A stretch of 6,382 bases of DNA from Chitinophagaceae bacterium (GTDB taxonomy: Bacteria; Bacteroidota; Bacteroidia; Chitinophagales; Chitinophagaceae): assembly GCA_030151745.1 (NCBI GenBank), contig JASLDA010000496.1, positions 1-6,382 of the forward strand, given 5' to 3'. A program made the position numbers and the translations under genes. This document shows positions 1-5,773 of the stretch, piece by piece (position 1 is the first letter of the stretch; each line of letters begins with the position of its first letter). The notes beneath the pieces were generated by a model. The model saw only the letters and a list, made by a program, of their open reading frames with translations. It was not told the origin of the DNA and did not search any database.

Positions 1-1021
1 AAGCAGGCTTGTCGGTGAGGCAGATGCCTTCGACGGAGCCGTCGTTCAGGTTGATATGCGTGATCTCGACGTTCGGCGTATTCCGGGCCACCTCCCCGTC
101 GATGCTGAAGCCGTGGTTCTGCGTCGTGATCTCGCTCTTGCCCGTGCGGAGGTTCTTCACCGGATGGTTCAGGCCGCGGTGGCCGTGGTGCATCTTATAG
201 GTCGGGATGCCGCTGGCCCGGGCCAGGAGCTGCTGCCCCAGGCAGATGCCGAACATCGGCTTGCCGGCATCGAGGATATCCTTTACCGTTTCGACTGCGT
301 AGTCCATCGCCGCCGGGTCCCCGGGACCATTGGAAATGAAGTATCCGTGCGGGTTGAATTCCTGGATCTCTTCAAACTTCGTATGGGCGGGAAACACCTT
401 GATGAAGACCCCGCGCTCCGCGAAATTGCGCAGCATGCTCCGCTTCAGGCCGAAATCCAGGACAGCCAGGCGGATCTTGGCATTCGGAGAGCCGAACGTG
501 TACGCTTCCGTAGTGGATACTTCCGAGGACAGCTCCAGGCCGTCCATAGGCGGCACTTCGGCAAGCTTTGCCTTCAGGCCTGCGGCATCGGTGAGCTCGG
601 TGGATATAATGGCGTTCATCGCGCCTTTGCTGCGGATATGCTGCACCAGCGCGCGCGTGTCCACGCCTTCGATCGCGACAATATTATTCGCTTTCAGGTA
701 GTCGCTGATATCGCCGGTAGCCTGCATGCGGCTGTAGCGGTCGGAAATGTTCCGGCAGATCAGACCCCGGATCTTCACGCCGGCGCTTTCCACGTCATCC
801 GTCTTCACACCATAGTTTCCAACGTAGGCATTGTTCATGATCAGGATCTGGCCGGTATAGGAAGGATCGGTAAACACTTCCTGGTAGCCGGTCATCCCGG
901 TATTGAAACAGATCTCGCCGCCGCTGGTACCTTCCGCGCCGAAGGAAATACCAGTGAACAGCGTGCCGTCTTCAAGCAATAAATAAGCGGGAACCGGGGC
1001 GGCAGGAATCGTTGCAGGCAT
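1..1021 (-). CDS. carA: Carbamoyl-phosphate synthase small (glutaminase) subunit, 3' end outside window
   Basis: CarA hydrolyses glutamine and passes ammonia to the CarB synthetase subunit, giving carbamoyl phosphate for pyrimidine and arginine synthesis in the cytosol. Translating the minus strand from ATG 1021 gives 340 uninterrupted residues. The N-terminal CarA domain runs from about residue 13 (YLLLEDGTLFTG), with FNTGMTGYQE at 40-49 and TDPSY at 51-55. The class I amidotransferase domain follows, with SNGPGDP at 230-236, nucleophile Cys260 in FGICLG, HRGLNHPV at 281-288 and TTQNHGF at 299-305. The E. coli protein has 382 residues, so about 40 residues, including the catalytic His-Pro-Glu motif, lie beyond the window. 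Met1 is the only upstream ATG that leaves a family-like N-terminus. Oddities: the usual GICLGHQ reads GICLGQQ (Gln263), and Cys334 stands where E. coli has His341. It is transcribed away from the barrel gene; carB is not in view. Confidence 0.96.
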   Translation of the reverse strand, partial: MPATIPAAPVPAYLLLEDGTLFTGISFGAEGTSGGEICFNTGMTGYQEVFTDPSYTGQILIMNNAYVGNYGVKTDDVESAGVKIRGLICRNISDRYSRMQATGDISDYLKANNIVAIEGVDTRALVQHIRSKGAMNAIISTELTDAAGLKAKLAEVPPMDGLELSSEVSTTEAYTFGSPNAKIRLAVLDFGLKRSMLRNFAERGVFIKVFPAHTKFEEIQEFNPHGYFISNGPGDPAAMDYAVETVKDILDAGKPMFGICLGQQLLARASGIPTYKMHHGHRGLNHPVKNLRTGKSEITTQNHGFSIDGEVARNTPNVEITHINLNDGSVEGICLTDKPA

Positions 1022-1028
1022 AATTGCG

Positions 1029-1036
1029 CAAAGATA
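1029..1036 (-). promoter_or_regulatory. Candidate carA -7 element, TATCTTTG
   Basis: On the minus strand 1036-1029 reads TATCTTTG, an exact match to the Bacteroidota -7 consensus TAnnTTTG. It ends only 7 bases before the carA ATG, so transcription would start at or within a few bases of the start codon. No TTG or TTTG is seen at the expected -33 distance (the bases 18-22 upstream read about GGTC), so this rests on the -7 match alone. Confidence 0.4.
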
Positions 1037-1097
1037 ATTCCAAGCAGCGGTTTTGACCGGACATCAATCCGATTTAACCACTTAGATACCAGGAGCA

Positions 1098-1160
1098 CGC
1101 CGGGCCGGGAAGGCGCCGCACCTTCTACCCCGGGTTTCCCGGCATCCCCGGCGCCCGGCG
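1098..1160. other. GC-rich nested inverted repeats (possible three-way-junction fold)
   Basis: CGCCGGGC at 1098-1105 is perfectly complementary to GCCCGGCG at 1153-1160. Between them lie two smaller hairpins: GAAGG 1109-1113 with CCTTC 1121-1125 (loop CGCCGCA), and CCGGG 1130-1134 with CCCGG 1138-1142 (loop TTT). Together they could fold into a closed stem with two arms on either strand. There is no T tract, so it does not look like an intrinsic terminator. It lies upstream of both candidate promoters, so it would not be in either transcript if those promoters are used. It could be a binding region, a remnant of a palindromic repeat, or a chance result of GC-rich sequence. Confidence 0.4.
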
Positions 1161-1181
1161 GGAAATTGCTTTCCCTCCTTC

Positions 1182-1211
1182 TTTGCGAATCCCATTTGTT
1201 GATTATCTTTC
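1182..1211 (+). promoter_or_regulatory. Candidate promoter of the beta-barrel gene
   Basis: TTTG at 1182-1185 is followed, after an 18-base spacer, by TATCTTTC at 1204-1211, a 7 of 8 match to the Bacteroidota -7 consensus TAnnTTTG. The start point would fall near 1217-1219, leaving a 5' leader of roughly 12 bases before ATG 1230. Confidence 0.45.
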
Positions 1212-1229
1212 AGCGCCGAAATACTACGA

Positions 1230-1964
1230 ATGAAACTACGCCTACTTCTTTTTGCCGGTCTGCTCAGCGCCGGCGCTGCTGCAGCGCAAGGCTTTGGTGC
1301 GGAATATCCCATGAACGTTGGCATCTACGGCGGTATCTCCCCGATCACCAAGCTCTACAAGCTAACCGATTACAGCGGCGACGAGAAGGCGCTCCCCAGC
1401 CACTGGGGTGTCATAGGCCACTACACGTTCAACGAGCGGTTCCAGGTGGGGCTGGATATAAACATGAGCTCGGAATGGAGCGCCAAGGGCCAGACCACCC
1501 TGCAGGGGCTGGACGGCAGCACGCTCGGGCAGGTCGGCACACGTTACGTCTATGCCACCCGAGTTTGGTCAACGACGGCCCGGGCGAATTTCCTGGTGCC
1601 CATGTACGACAACATGAAGAACGTGCGCTCGAACTTTTACTACGGCATTGCTTTCGGCGGCATCTTCACCGTAAACGACGGCCGCAATATCTGGGCGCAG
1701 TTCAACCAGCAGCGCCCCGAGGAATACCGCTACATCTCCGAATACCACCTGACCCCGGCCGCAGGCTACACCTTTGGCTTCCAGCTCGGTATGGAATGGT
1801 ATACCCGCACCCATTTCGGGTTCAACGTCGAGGCCGCCCCCCGCTTTGCACACCTCAATACGGTCGATAACCGCGGCGGCAGCCGGAACGGGCCTTACGA
1901 TACTTTCATCTTCCCCTTCTCCGCGGGCATCCGCTATCGCTTCGGGAATTACAGGTGGTATTGA
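1230..1964 (+). CDS. Small outer-membrane beta-barrel protein, function unknown
   Basis: This 244-residue protein has a clear Sec signal peptide: a basic start (MKLR), a hydrophobic core at 5-14 and an AAAAQ cleavage region, with cleavage likely after Ala19. The mature part of about 225 residues is rich in Gly, Tyr, Phe and Trp. It shows alternating-pattern stretches typical of transmembrane beta-strands, for example 28-36, 58-65, 70-79, 115-124, 134-146, 177-203 and 226-238. It ends in aromatic residues (YRFGNYRWY), like the C-terminal beta-signal read by the BAM machinery. Size suggests about 8-10 strands. There is no plug domain, TonB box or OmpA peptidoglycan-binding domain, so it is neither a TonB receptor nor an OmpA protein. 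I do not recognise the family beyond 'outer membrane beta-barrel'; pore, adhesin or structural roles are all possible. It has its own candidate promoter and is followed 18 bases later by a strong terminator, so it is probably monocistronic. Confidence 0.85.
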   Translation: MKLRLLLFAGLLSAGAAAAQGFGAEYPMNVGIYGGISPITKLYKLTDYSGDEKALPSHWGVIGHYTFNERFQVGLDINMSSEWSAKGQTTLQGLDGSTLGQVGTRYVYATRVWSTTARANFLVPMYDNMKNVRSNFYYGIAFGGIFTVNDGRNIWAQFNQQRPEEYRYISEYHLTPAAGYTFGFQLGMEWYTRTHFGFNVEAAPRFAHLNTVDNRGGSRNGPYDTFIFPFSAGIRYRFGNYRWY

Positions 1965-1982
1965 CCTCCTCTCCGACACTAT

Positions 1983-2023
1983 AAAAAAAGCCGGCAGCTT
2001 CCCCAGGAGCTGCCGGCTTTTTT
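1983..2023 (+). terminator. Intrinsic terminator after the beta-barrel gene (potentially bidirectional)
   Basis: AGCCGGCAGCT at 1989-1999 pairs perfectly with AGCTGCCGGCT at 2008-2018 around an 8-base loop. It is flanked by seven A (1983-1989) and six T (2018-2023). The T run follows the stem on the plus strand, so it ends the barrel transcript. The A run gives the same structure on the minus strand, so it could also back up termination of lpd. Confidence 0.92.
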
Positions 2024-2049
2024 CTGCGATCCCGGACCGGCATGGCCCC

Positions 2050-2082
2050 AAATAAAAACGTCCCGGAAAGCTCCGGGACGTT
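2050..2082 (-). terminator. Intrinsic terminator after lpd
   Basis: AACGTCCCGGA at 2057-2067 and TCCGGGACGTT at 2072-2082 form a perfect 11-bp stem with a 4-base loop. On the minus strand the stem is followed by TTTTTATTT, the usual U-rich tail, so it serves lpd, whose stop codon lies 55 bases upstream. On the plus strand only TT and then C follow, so it is mainly one-directional. Confidence 0.88.
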
Positions 2083-2102
2083 CCCAAATCGAAGACCTCA
2101 GA

Positions 2103-2134
2103 AATCTAAAATCTTCAATCTAAAATCTAAAATC
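2103..2134. repeat. Three copies of AATCTAAAATC (7-bp periodic repeat)
   Basis: AATCTAAAATC occurs at 2103-2113, 2117-2127 and 2124-2134; the last two overlap, giving a 7-base period. The tract is very AT-rich in GC-rich surroundings. It lies between the lpd stop codon and the lpd terminator, so it would be transcribed in the lpd 3' untranslated region as GATTTTAGATT units. Short repeats of this kind occur, from memory, in intergenic regions of other Bacteroidota; function unknown. Confidence 0.75.
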
Positions 2135-2136
2135 AA

Positions 2137-3546
2137 TTACAGGTGAATGGCTTCGCCATACGCCACTTCGATGGCGTCCTTCACCGCTTCGGACATGGTC
2201 GGGTGCGGGTGGATGCTGTCGAGGACTTCCTGGTAGGTAGTTTCCAGCTTGCGGGCGGTGACAGTCTGCGCGATTATCTCGGTCACATTCGCGCCGATCA
2301 TGTGCGTACCCAGCCATTCGCCGTACTTCGCATCGAAGATCACCTTTACGAAACCTTCCTTGGCGCCGGCGGCAGAAGCCTTGCCGGAGGCGCTGAAGGG
2401 GAACTTGCCCACCTTCAGCTCGTAACCGGCTTCCCGGGCCTGCTTTTCGGTCATGCCGGCAGAAGCGATCTCGGGGGAGCAATAGGTGCAGCCCGGTACA
2501 TTGCCGTAATCCAGCGGCTCGGGCATATGGTGGAACTTGCCTTCGGCCTTCGCGATGGCCTCGACGCAGATGATGGCCTCCTTGCTTGCGACGTGCGCCA
2601 GGGCCTGGCCCGGCGTGCAGTCTCCGATGGCGTAGAAACCTTCGACATTGGTCTTGTAGTACTTGTCAACGGAGATCTTGCCCTTATCCGTAACGATGCC
2701 CACCGTCTCGAGGCCGATGCCTTCCACGTTGGCCACCACGCCGACGGCGCTCAGGACGATATCCGCTTCCAGGGTCTGCGTAGATCCGTCCTGCATCTTG
2801 ACGGAGGCCTTCACGCCATTGCCGGTGGTGTCCACGCTTTCGACGGAAGCGTTCGTCATCACGGCGATGCCCTTCTTCTTGTAGATTTTCTCAAGCTCCT
2901 TGGAGATATCTTCGTCCTCGACCGGCACGATGCGCGGCATGAACTCGACGATGGTGACCTTGGTGCCCATGCTATTGTAGACGTAGGCGAACTCAACGCC
3001 GATGGCGCCGGAGCCCACGACGATCATGCTCTTCGGCAGCTCGGGCAGCACCATGGCCTCGCGGTAGCCTACTACCTTCTTGCCGTCCATCTTCAGGTTC
3101 GGCAGCTCGCGGCTGCGGCCGCCGGTGGCTACGATGATATGCTTTGCTTCATGGGTAGCGGTATTCCCGTCGGCGCCGGTCACCTCGATGCGGCCTTTGG
3201 CCTTGAGGGTCGCCTTGCCCATGATGACGTCGATCTTGTTCTTCTTCATCAGGAACTGGATGCCCTTGGACATCCCTTCGGCAACGCCGCGGCTGCGCTT
3301 GATGATAGCGTTGAAGTCCGCCTGGAAGCTGTCCACCTTTACGCCGTAATCCTGAGCATGTGCGAGATATTCCAGGATATTCGCGCTCTTGATGAGGGCC
3401 TTGGTCGGGATGCAGCCCCAGTTGAGGCAGATACCGCCGAGGCTTTCTTTTTCAACAACGGCCGTCTTGTAGCCCAGCTGGGCTGCACGGATTGCAGCCA
3501 CATAGCCGCCGGGGCCGCTGCCGATTACGATAACGTCGTACGCCAT
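2137..3546 (-). CDS. lpdA: Dihydrolipoyl dehydrogenase (E3 component)
   Basis: Lpd reoxidises the dihydrolipoyl group of 2-oxoacid dehydrogenase complexes (pyruvate, 2-oxoglutarate, branched-chain) and of the glycine cleavage system, passing electrons through a disulfide and FAD to NAD+. The 469-residue product is full length and has every family signature: FAD-binding GSGPGG at 9-14, redox cysteines Cys40 and Cys45 in GGICLNWGCIPTK, NAD-binding GSGAIGVEF at 178-186, the second FAD contact AIGDC at 306-310, and the C-terminal HPHPTMSE at 446-453 with catalytic His448 and Glu453. There is no lipoyl domain. An in-frame TTG at 3576 would add ten residues (MPQSNYQTSL), but it lies inside the candidate -7 element and the family starts at AYDVIVIG, so ATG 3546 is chosen. 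Two extra cysteines (353 and 356, GCTYC) sit in the interface region. No E1 or E2 gene is adjacent, so the enzyme is probably shared between complexes. Confidence 0.98.
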   Translation of the reverse strand: MAYDVIVIGSGPGGYVAAIRAAQLGYKTAVVEKESLGGICLNWGCIPTKALIKSANILEYLAHAQDYGVKVDSFQADFNAIIKRSRGVAEGMSKGIQFLMKKNKIDVIMGKATLKAKGRIEVTGADGNTATHEAKHIIVATGGRSRELPNLKMDGKKVVGYREAMVLPELPKSMIVVGSGAIGVEFAYVYNSMGTKVTIVEFMPRIVPVEDEDISKELEKIYKKKGIAVMTNASVESVDTTGNGVKASVKMQDGSTQTLEADIVLSAVGVVANVEGIGLETVGIVTDKGKISVDKYYKTNVEGFYAIGDCTPGQALAHVASKEAIICVEAIAKAEGKFHHMPEPLDYGNVPGCTYCSPEIASAGMTEKQAREAGYELKVGKFPFSASGKASAAGAKEGFVKVIFDAKYGEWLGTHMIGANVTEIIAQTVTARKLETTYQEVLDSIHPHPTMSEAVKDAIEVAYGEAIHL

Positions 3547-3573
3547 GAGTGATGTTTGATAGTTTGACTGCGG

Positions 3574-3581
3574 CAAATGTA
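3574..3581 (-). promoter_or_regulatory. Candidate lpd -7 element, TACATTTG
   Basis: On the minus strand 3581-3574 reads TACATTTG, an exact TAnnTTTG match, 27 bases before ATG 3546. That predicts a leader of about 20 bases. The -33 region is weak: only GTTA is found, with the TTA 17 bases upstream, and no TTG. The ten bases CCTACATTTG also occur ahead of the superoxide dismutase gene. Confidence 0.55.
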
Positions 3582-3619
3582 GGGCTGTTGGGATGAATTA
3601 ACGGTATGAGGATGATGCG

Positions 3620-3641
3620 GCGGCTATAATCCGCGGCTATA
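3620..3641. repeat. Short direct repeat GCGGCTATA x2
   Basis: GCGGCTATA occurs at 3620-3628 and again at 3633-3641, a 13-base period, in the gap about 40 bases upstream of the lpd -7 element. It could be a tandem operator half-site pair, but at this length it could also be chance. Confidence 0.3.
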
Positions 3642-3667
3642 CGCGTCCGTAGTCACGCGCGAACGCG

Positions 3668-3702
3668 AAAAAGCCCGCAGCAATACGCTTGCTGCGGGCT
3701 TT
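3668..3702 (-). terminator. Intrinsic terminator after the small membrane protein gene
   Basis: AAAGCCCGCAGCAA at 3670-3683 pairs perfectly with TTGCTGCGGGCTTT at 3689-3702 around a 5-base loop. On the minus strand the run continues as TTTTT, giving a good U tail. It lies 20 bases beyond the small ORF stop codon and upstream of the lpd promoter, so it separates lpd from the transcript behind it. On the plus strand only TTT and then ACAG follows the stem, which is weaker. Confidence 0.9.
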
Positions 3703-3722
3703 ACAGCCTATCGGGGGCTCGC

Positions 3723-3932
3723 TCAATGCATCCCGTTATGGGAGGCTTTGCGGTGATGCGGCCTGTGCTTTCCCAGGTAGGATGAGAACAGGTGGTTGGG
3801 CGGACCGCTTTCCGTCGCCGGCTCTTCCCGGCGGGCGATGCGGTACTTGCGGATCAAGGCCCGGACAACCGGCAGGAGTACGATACCTGCGGCAAGGCCG
3901 AACAAAGTGGCATTTCTGGTTTTCGTATTCAT
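3723..3932 (-). CDS. Small single-pass membrane protein, unknown function
   Basis: This 69-residue product has a short polar N-terminus (MNTKTRN), one hydrophobic helix at about residues 8-27 (ATLFGLAAGIVLLPVVRALI), then a basic, soluble tail (RKYRIARREE) ending in a histidine-rich stretch (KHRPHHRKASHNGMH, five His). Basic residues after the helix predict an N-out, C-in inner-membrane orientation. I do not recognise a family. Support for a real gene: ATG start, a coherent membrane-protein pattern, a strong terminator 20 bases after its stop, and no competing gene on either strand. It starts 46 bases after the permease stop codon, so it may be co-transcribed with it or use its own candidate promoter in that gap. 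The helix could instead be an uncleaved signal anchor. Confidence 0.62.
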   Translation of the reverse strand: MNTKTRNATLFGLAAGIVLLPVVRALIRKYRIARREEPATESGPPNHLFSSYLGKHRPHHRKASHNGMH

Positions 3933-3961
3933 AATTCAGGATTTGCTGCTGAAATCGAATA

Positions 3962-3994
3962 AAAAATTACGCCAGCTGTCATCCCCGGACCAAA
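3962..3994 (-). promoter_or_regulatory. Candidate promoter of the small membrane protein gene
   Basis: On the minus strand TTTG (3994-3991) is followed after 21 bases by TAATTTTT (3969-3962), a 7 of 8 match to TAnnTTTG, and the ATG is 29 bases further on. The -33 part lies inside the permease reading frame. The same T run could instead be the tail of a weak permease terminator, so the call is tentative. Confidence 0.3.
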
Positions 3995-5637
3995 TTCTGG
4001 TCGCGGGCTCTGACCAGCTGCAGCGCATATATGATCGCATGCAGTACGGCGAAGGCAATGGAGAAGATGAACATGCCCATATCGTCGGCATCCGGCGAGC
4101 TGTGGTGGAGCAACGCGACAGCGACCAGTATGACCACTAGTGCGAAGCCGCTCCCGGCGACGATCTTGAAACTCACCTTCTGCAGTTGCCCCCCATTCAG
4201 CTTCCCATGCTTCATACCGTAGAAAAGGTACACATCAAATCCGATCATCATCCATACAACAAGGCGGATCCAGGTATCGAGCGGCAGGAATACCATCATG
4301 AACAGGCAGGTGGCAATGCCGAGAATCGGTACCAGCGGTACCAGTGGCGTACGGAACGCGCGCGGCGCATCAGGCATATTCCTGCGCATCGCTATCACCC
4401 CTGCGCAGACCAGGATGAATGCGAAAAGCGTACCGATAGACGTCATTTCGCCTACCACTCGCGCGGGAACGAATGCAGCGAAAATGCTTACAACAAGCAT
4501 AAACAATAAATTGCTTTTTGCCGGCGTACGATACTTGGGATGAACGGAGGAAAAGAGCGGCGGCAGCAGCCCGTCCTTGCTCATAGAGAAGAAGACCCGG
4601 CTCTGGCCCATCAACATCACCAGGATTACCGAGGAGTAACCAGCCAGGATCGCGACGATAATGGCCTTATTCAGCCAGGGATAGTCAGGCACGATCAGGC
4701 CGTTCGCCCCCGGCTTGCCCATATGGTCGATGGCAACGGCTACCGGGGCGATGCCGTCTTTCCCTGCAAAGCTGGTGTAGCTCGTCACACCCGTCATTAC
4801 GTGCGCAAAAAGAATATAGAGTACCGTACAGATTGCCAGGCTCAGCAGGATACCGATAGGCATATCCCGTTTGGGATTTTTGGCTTCCTGAGCCGCCGTG
4901 GAGACCGCATCGAACCCGATATAGGCGAAGAATACGATGGCGGCCGAGCGCACGATACCGCTGAAGCCGAACTCGCCGAAATTGCCGTTGTTCGGCGGGA
5001 TATACGGCGTATAGTTCTCAGGCTTGATATAATGCCAGCCGAGCGCAATAAAGGTGATCACGACCGCAACCTTCAGCAGGACGATGATCCCGTTCAGCAA
5101 TGCAGACTCGCGGGTGCCGCGCATCAATACCAGCGACATGAGCATCACGATGAATACTGCAGGCACATTGATCAACCCGCCATCAAATGGCGACAAGGTA
5201 AATTCCGGAGAAAGGTGGATATTGAAATATTCCATGAACTTGACCAGGTACCGCGACCAGCTGATCGAGACCGTAGCCGCTCCTACGGCATATTCCAGCA
5301 CGAGATCCCAGCCGATGATCCAGGCGATGAATTCGCCCATCGTTGCATATGAGTACGTGTAGGCGCTACCTGCGACCGGGATCATCGACGCGAATTCCGC
5401 GTAGCACAATCCGGCAAAGCCGCAGCCCAGGGCTGCAACGATAAACGATATCGTGATCGCAGGCCCCGCATTGTTTGCAGCGGCCCCGCCGGTGATCGAA
5501 AACAGGCCGGCGCCGATGATCGCACCGATACCCAAAGCGACAAGGGCCGGCGCTGTAAGGGTTTTCTTAAGACCCTTTTCGCTTTCGGCTGCTTCCGCAA
5601 GCAGATTGCCCAAAGGCTTCTTGATAAAAATACTCAT
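3979..5637 (-). CDS. APC-superfamily amino-acid permease (cationic amino-acid transporter-like)
   Basis: This 552-residue inner-membrane protein should import an amino acid by proton coupling or exchange. The APC fold is clear: TM1 holds the broken-helix substrate motif GIGAIIGAG (36-44), TM6 holds FFAYIGFDAVSTAAQEAKNPKRDMPIGI (residues 236-263), and the TM8 region holds GQSRVFFSMSKDGLLP (344-359). These are hallmarks of the CAT/YfnA-type branch. Hydrophobic segments lie near 30-50, 60-82, 102-122, 155-172, 183-201, 229-247, 261-283, 325-344, 376-392, 399-417, 432-451, 458-475, 492-510 and 520-541, giving 14. The last two exceed the 12-helix core, as in animal CAT proteins. Substrate cannot be read from sequence; the family includes transporters of arginine, lysine and neutral amino acids. 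The start ATG 5637 gives the usual short charged N-terminus. It is divergent from sod and precedes the small membrane protein gene. Confidence 0.93.
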   Translation of the reverse strand: MSIFIKKPLGNLLAEAAESEKGLKKTLTAPALVALGIGAIIGAGLFSITGGAAANNAGPAITISFIVAALGCGFAGLCYAEFASMIPVAGSAYTYSYATMGEFIAWIIGWDLVLEYAVGAATVSISWSRYLVKFMEYFNIHLSPEFTLSPFDGGLINVPAVFIVMLMSLVLMRGTRESALLNGIIVLLKVAVVITFIALGWHYIKPENYTPYIPPNNGNFGEFGFSGIVRSAAIVFFAYIGFDAVSTAAQEAKNPKRDMPIGILLSLAICTVLYILFAHVMTGVTSYTSFAGKDGIAPVAVAIDHMGKPGANGLIVPDYPWLNKAIIVAILAGYSSVILVMLMGQSRVFFSMSKDGLLPPLFSSVHPKYRTPAKSNLLFMLVVSIFAAFVPARVVGEMTSIGTLFAFILVCAGVIAMRRNMPDAPRAFRTPLVPLVPILGIATCLFMMVFLPLDTWIRLVVWMMIGFDVYLFYGMKHGKLNGGQLQKVSFKIVAGSGFALVVILVAVALLHHSSPDADDMGMFIFSIAFAVLHAIIYALQLVRARDQNLVRG

Positions 5638-5662
5638 TGGCAGTATCAGGAAAAATTGCGCG

Positions 5663-5694
5663 ACAAGCTACGCCGAACCGTTGATATGACACAA
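5663..5694 (-). promoter_or_regulatory. Candidate permease promoter
   Basis: On the minus strand TTG (5694-5692) is followed by a 21-base spacer and TAGCTTGT (5670-5663), a 6 of 8 match to TAnnTTTG, 25 bases before ATG 5637. Spacing is right but the -7 match is imperfect. Confidence 0.3.
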
Positions 5695-5738
5695 CCTGGG
5701 TACGAATATCAGCGGTATTGAATCCCTTATTGCCGGAA

Positions 5739-5773
5739 TTGAAAACGCTCATTGCCTGAAGCGCCTACATTTG
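5739..5773 (+). promoter_or_regulatory. Candidate sod promoter with TACATTTG -7 element
   Basis: TACATTTG at 5766-5773 is an exact Bacteroidota -7 match, 36 bases before the sod ATG. TTG at 5739-5741 is a possible -33 element with a 24-base spacer, slightly longer than usual. A second, weaker -7 candidate is TTATTTTG at 5780-5787. No obvious operator palindrome is seen in the 172-base gap. Confidence 0.45.

Noticed and set aside
56..982. 308-residue open frame on the plus strand, antisense to carA
   Set aside because: It lies opposite a convincing carA frame and its product is His/Arg/Asp-rich without any recognised domain; treated as a shadow.
1098..1160. CRISPR, IS end or attachment site at the GC-rich inverted repeats
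   Set aside because: There is no repeated unit with spacers, no transposase or integrase, and no target-site duplication in view.
1569..2087. 172-residue minus-strand frame across the barrel gene and its terminator
   Set aside because: It would run through a strong terminator hairpin and overlap the well-supported barrel gene; no domain seen.
2143..3552. 469-residue open frame on the plus strand, antisense to the whole of lpd
   Set aside because: It mirrors lpd codon for codon, a common effect of GC-rich codon choice. Its translation has no recognisable domain, while lpd on the other strand has every catalytic motif.
4540..5352. 270-residue open frame on the plus strand inside the permease gene
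   Set aside because: Its highly charged, low-complexity translation is typical of the antisense of a hydrophobic protein, and the permease motifs lie on the other strand.
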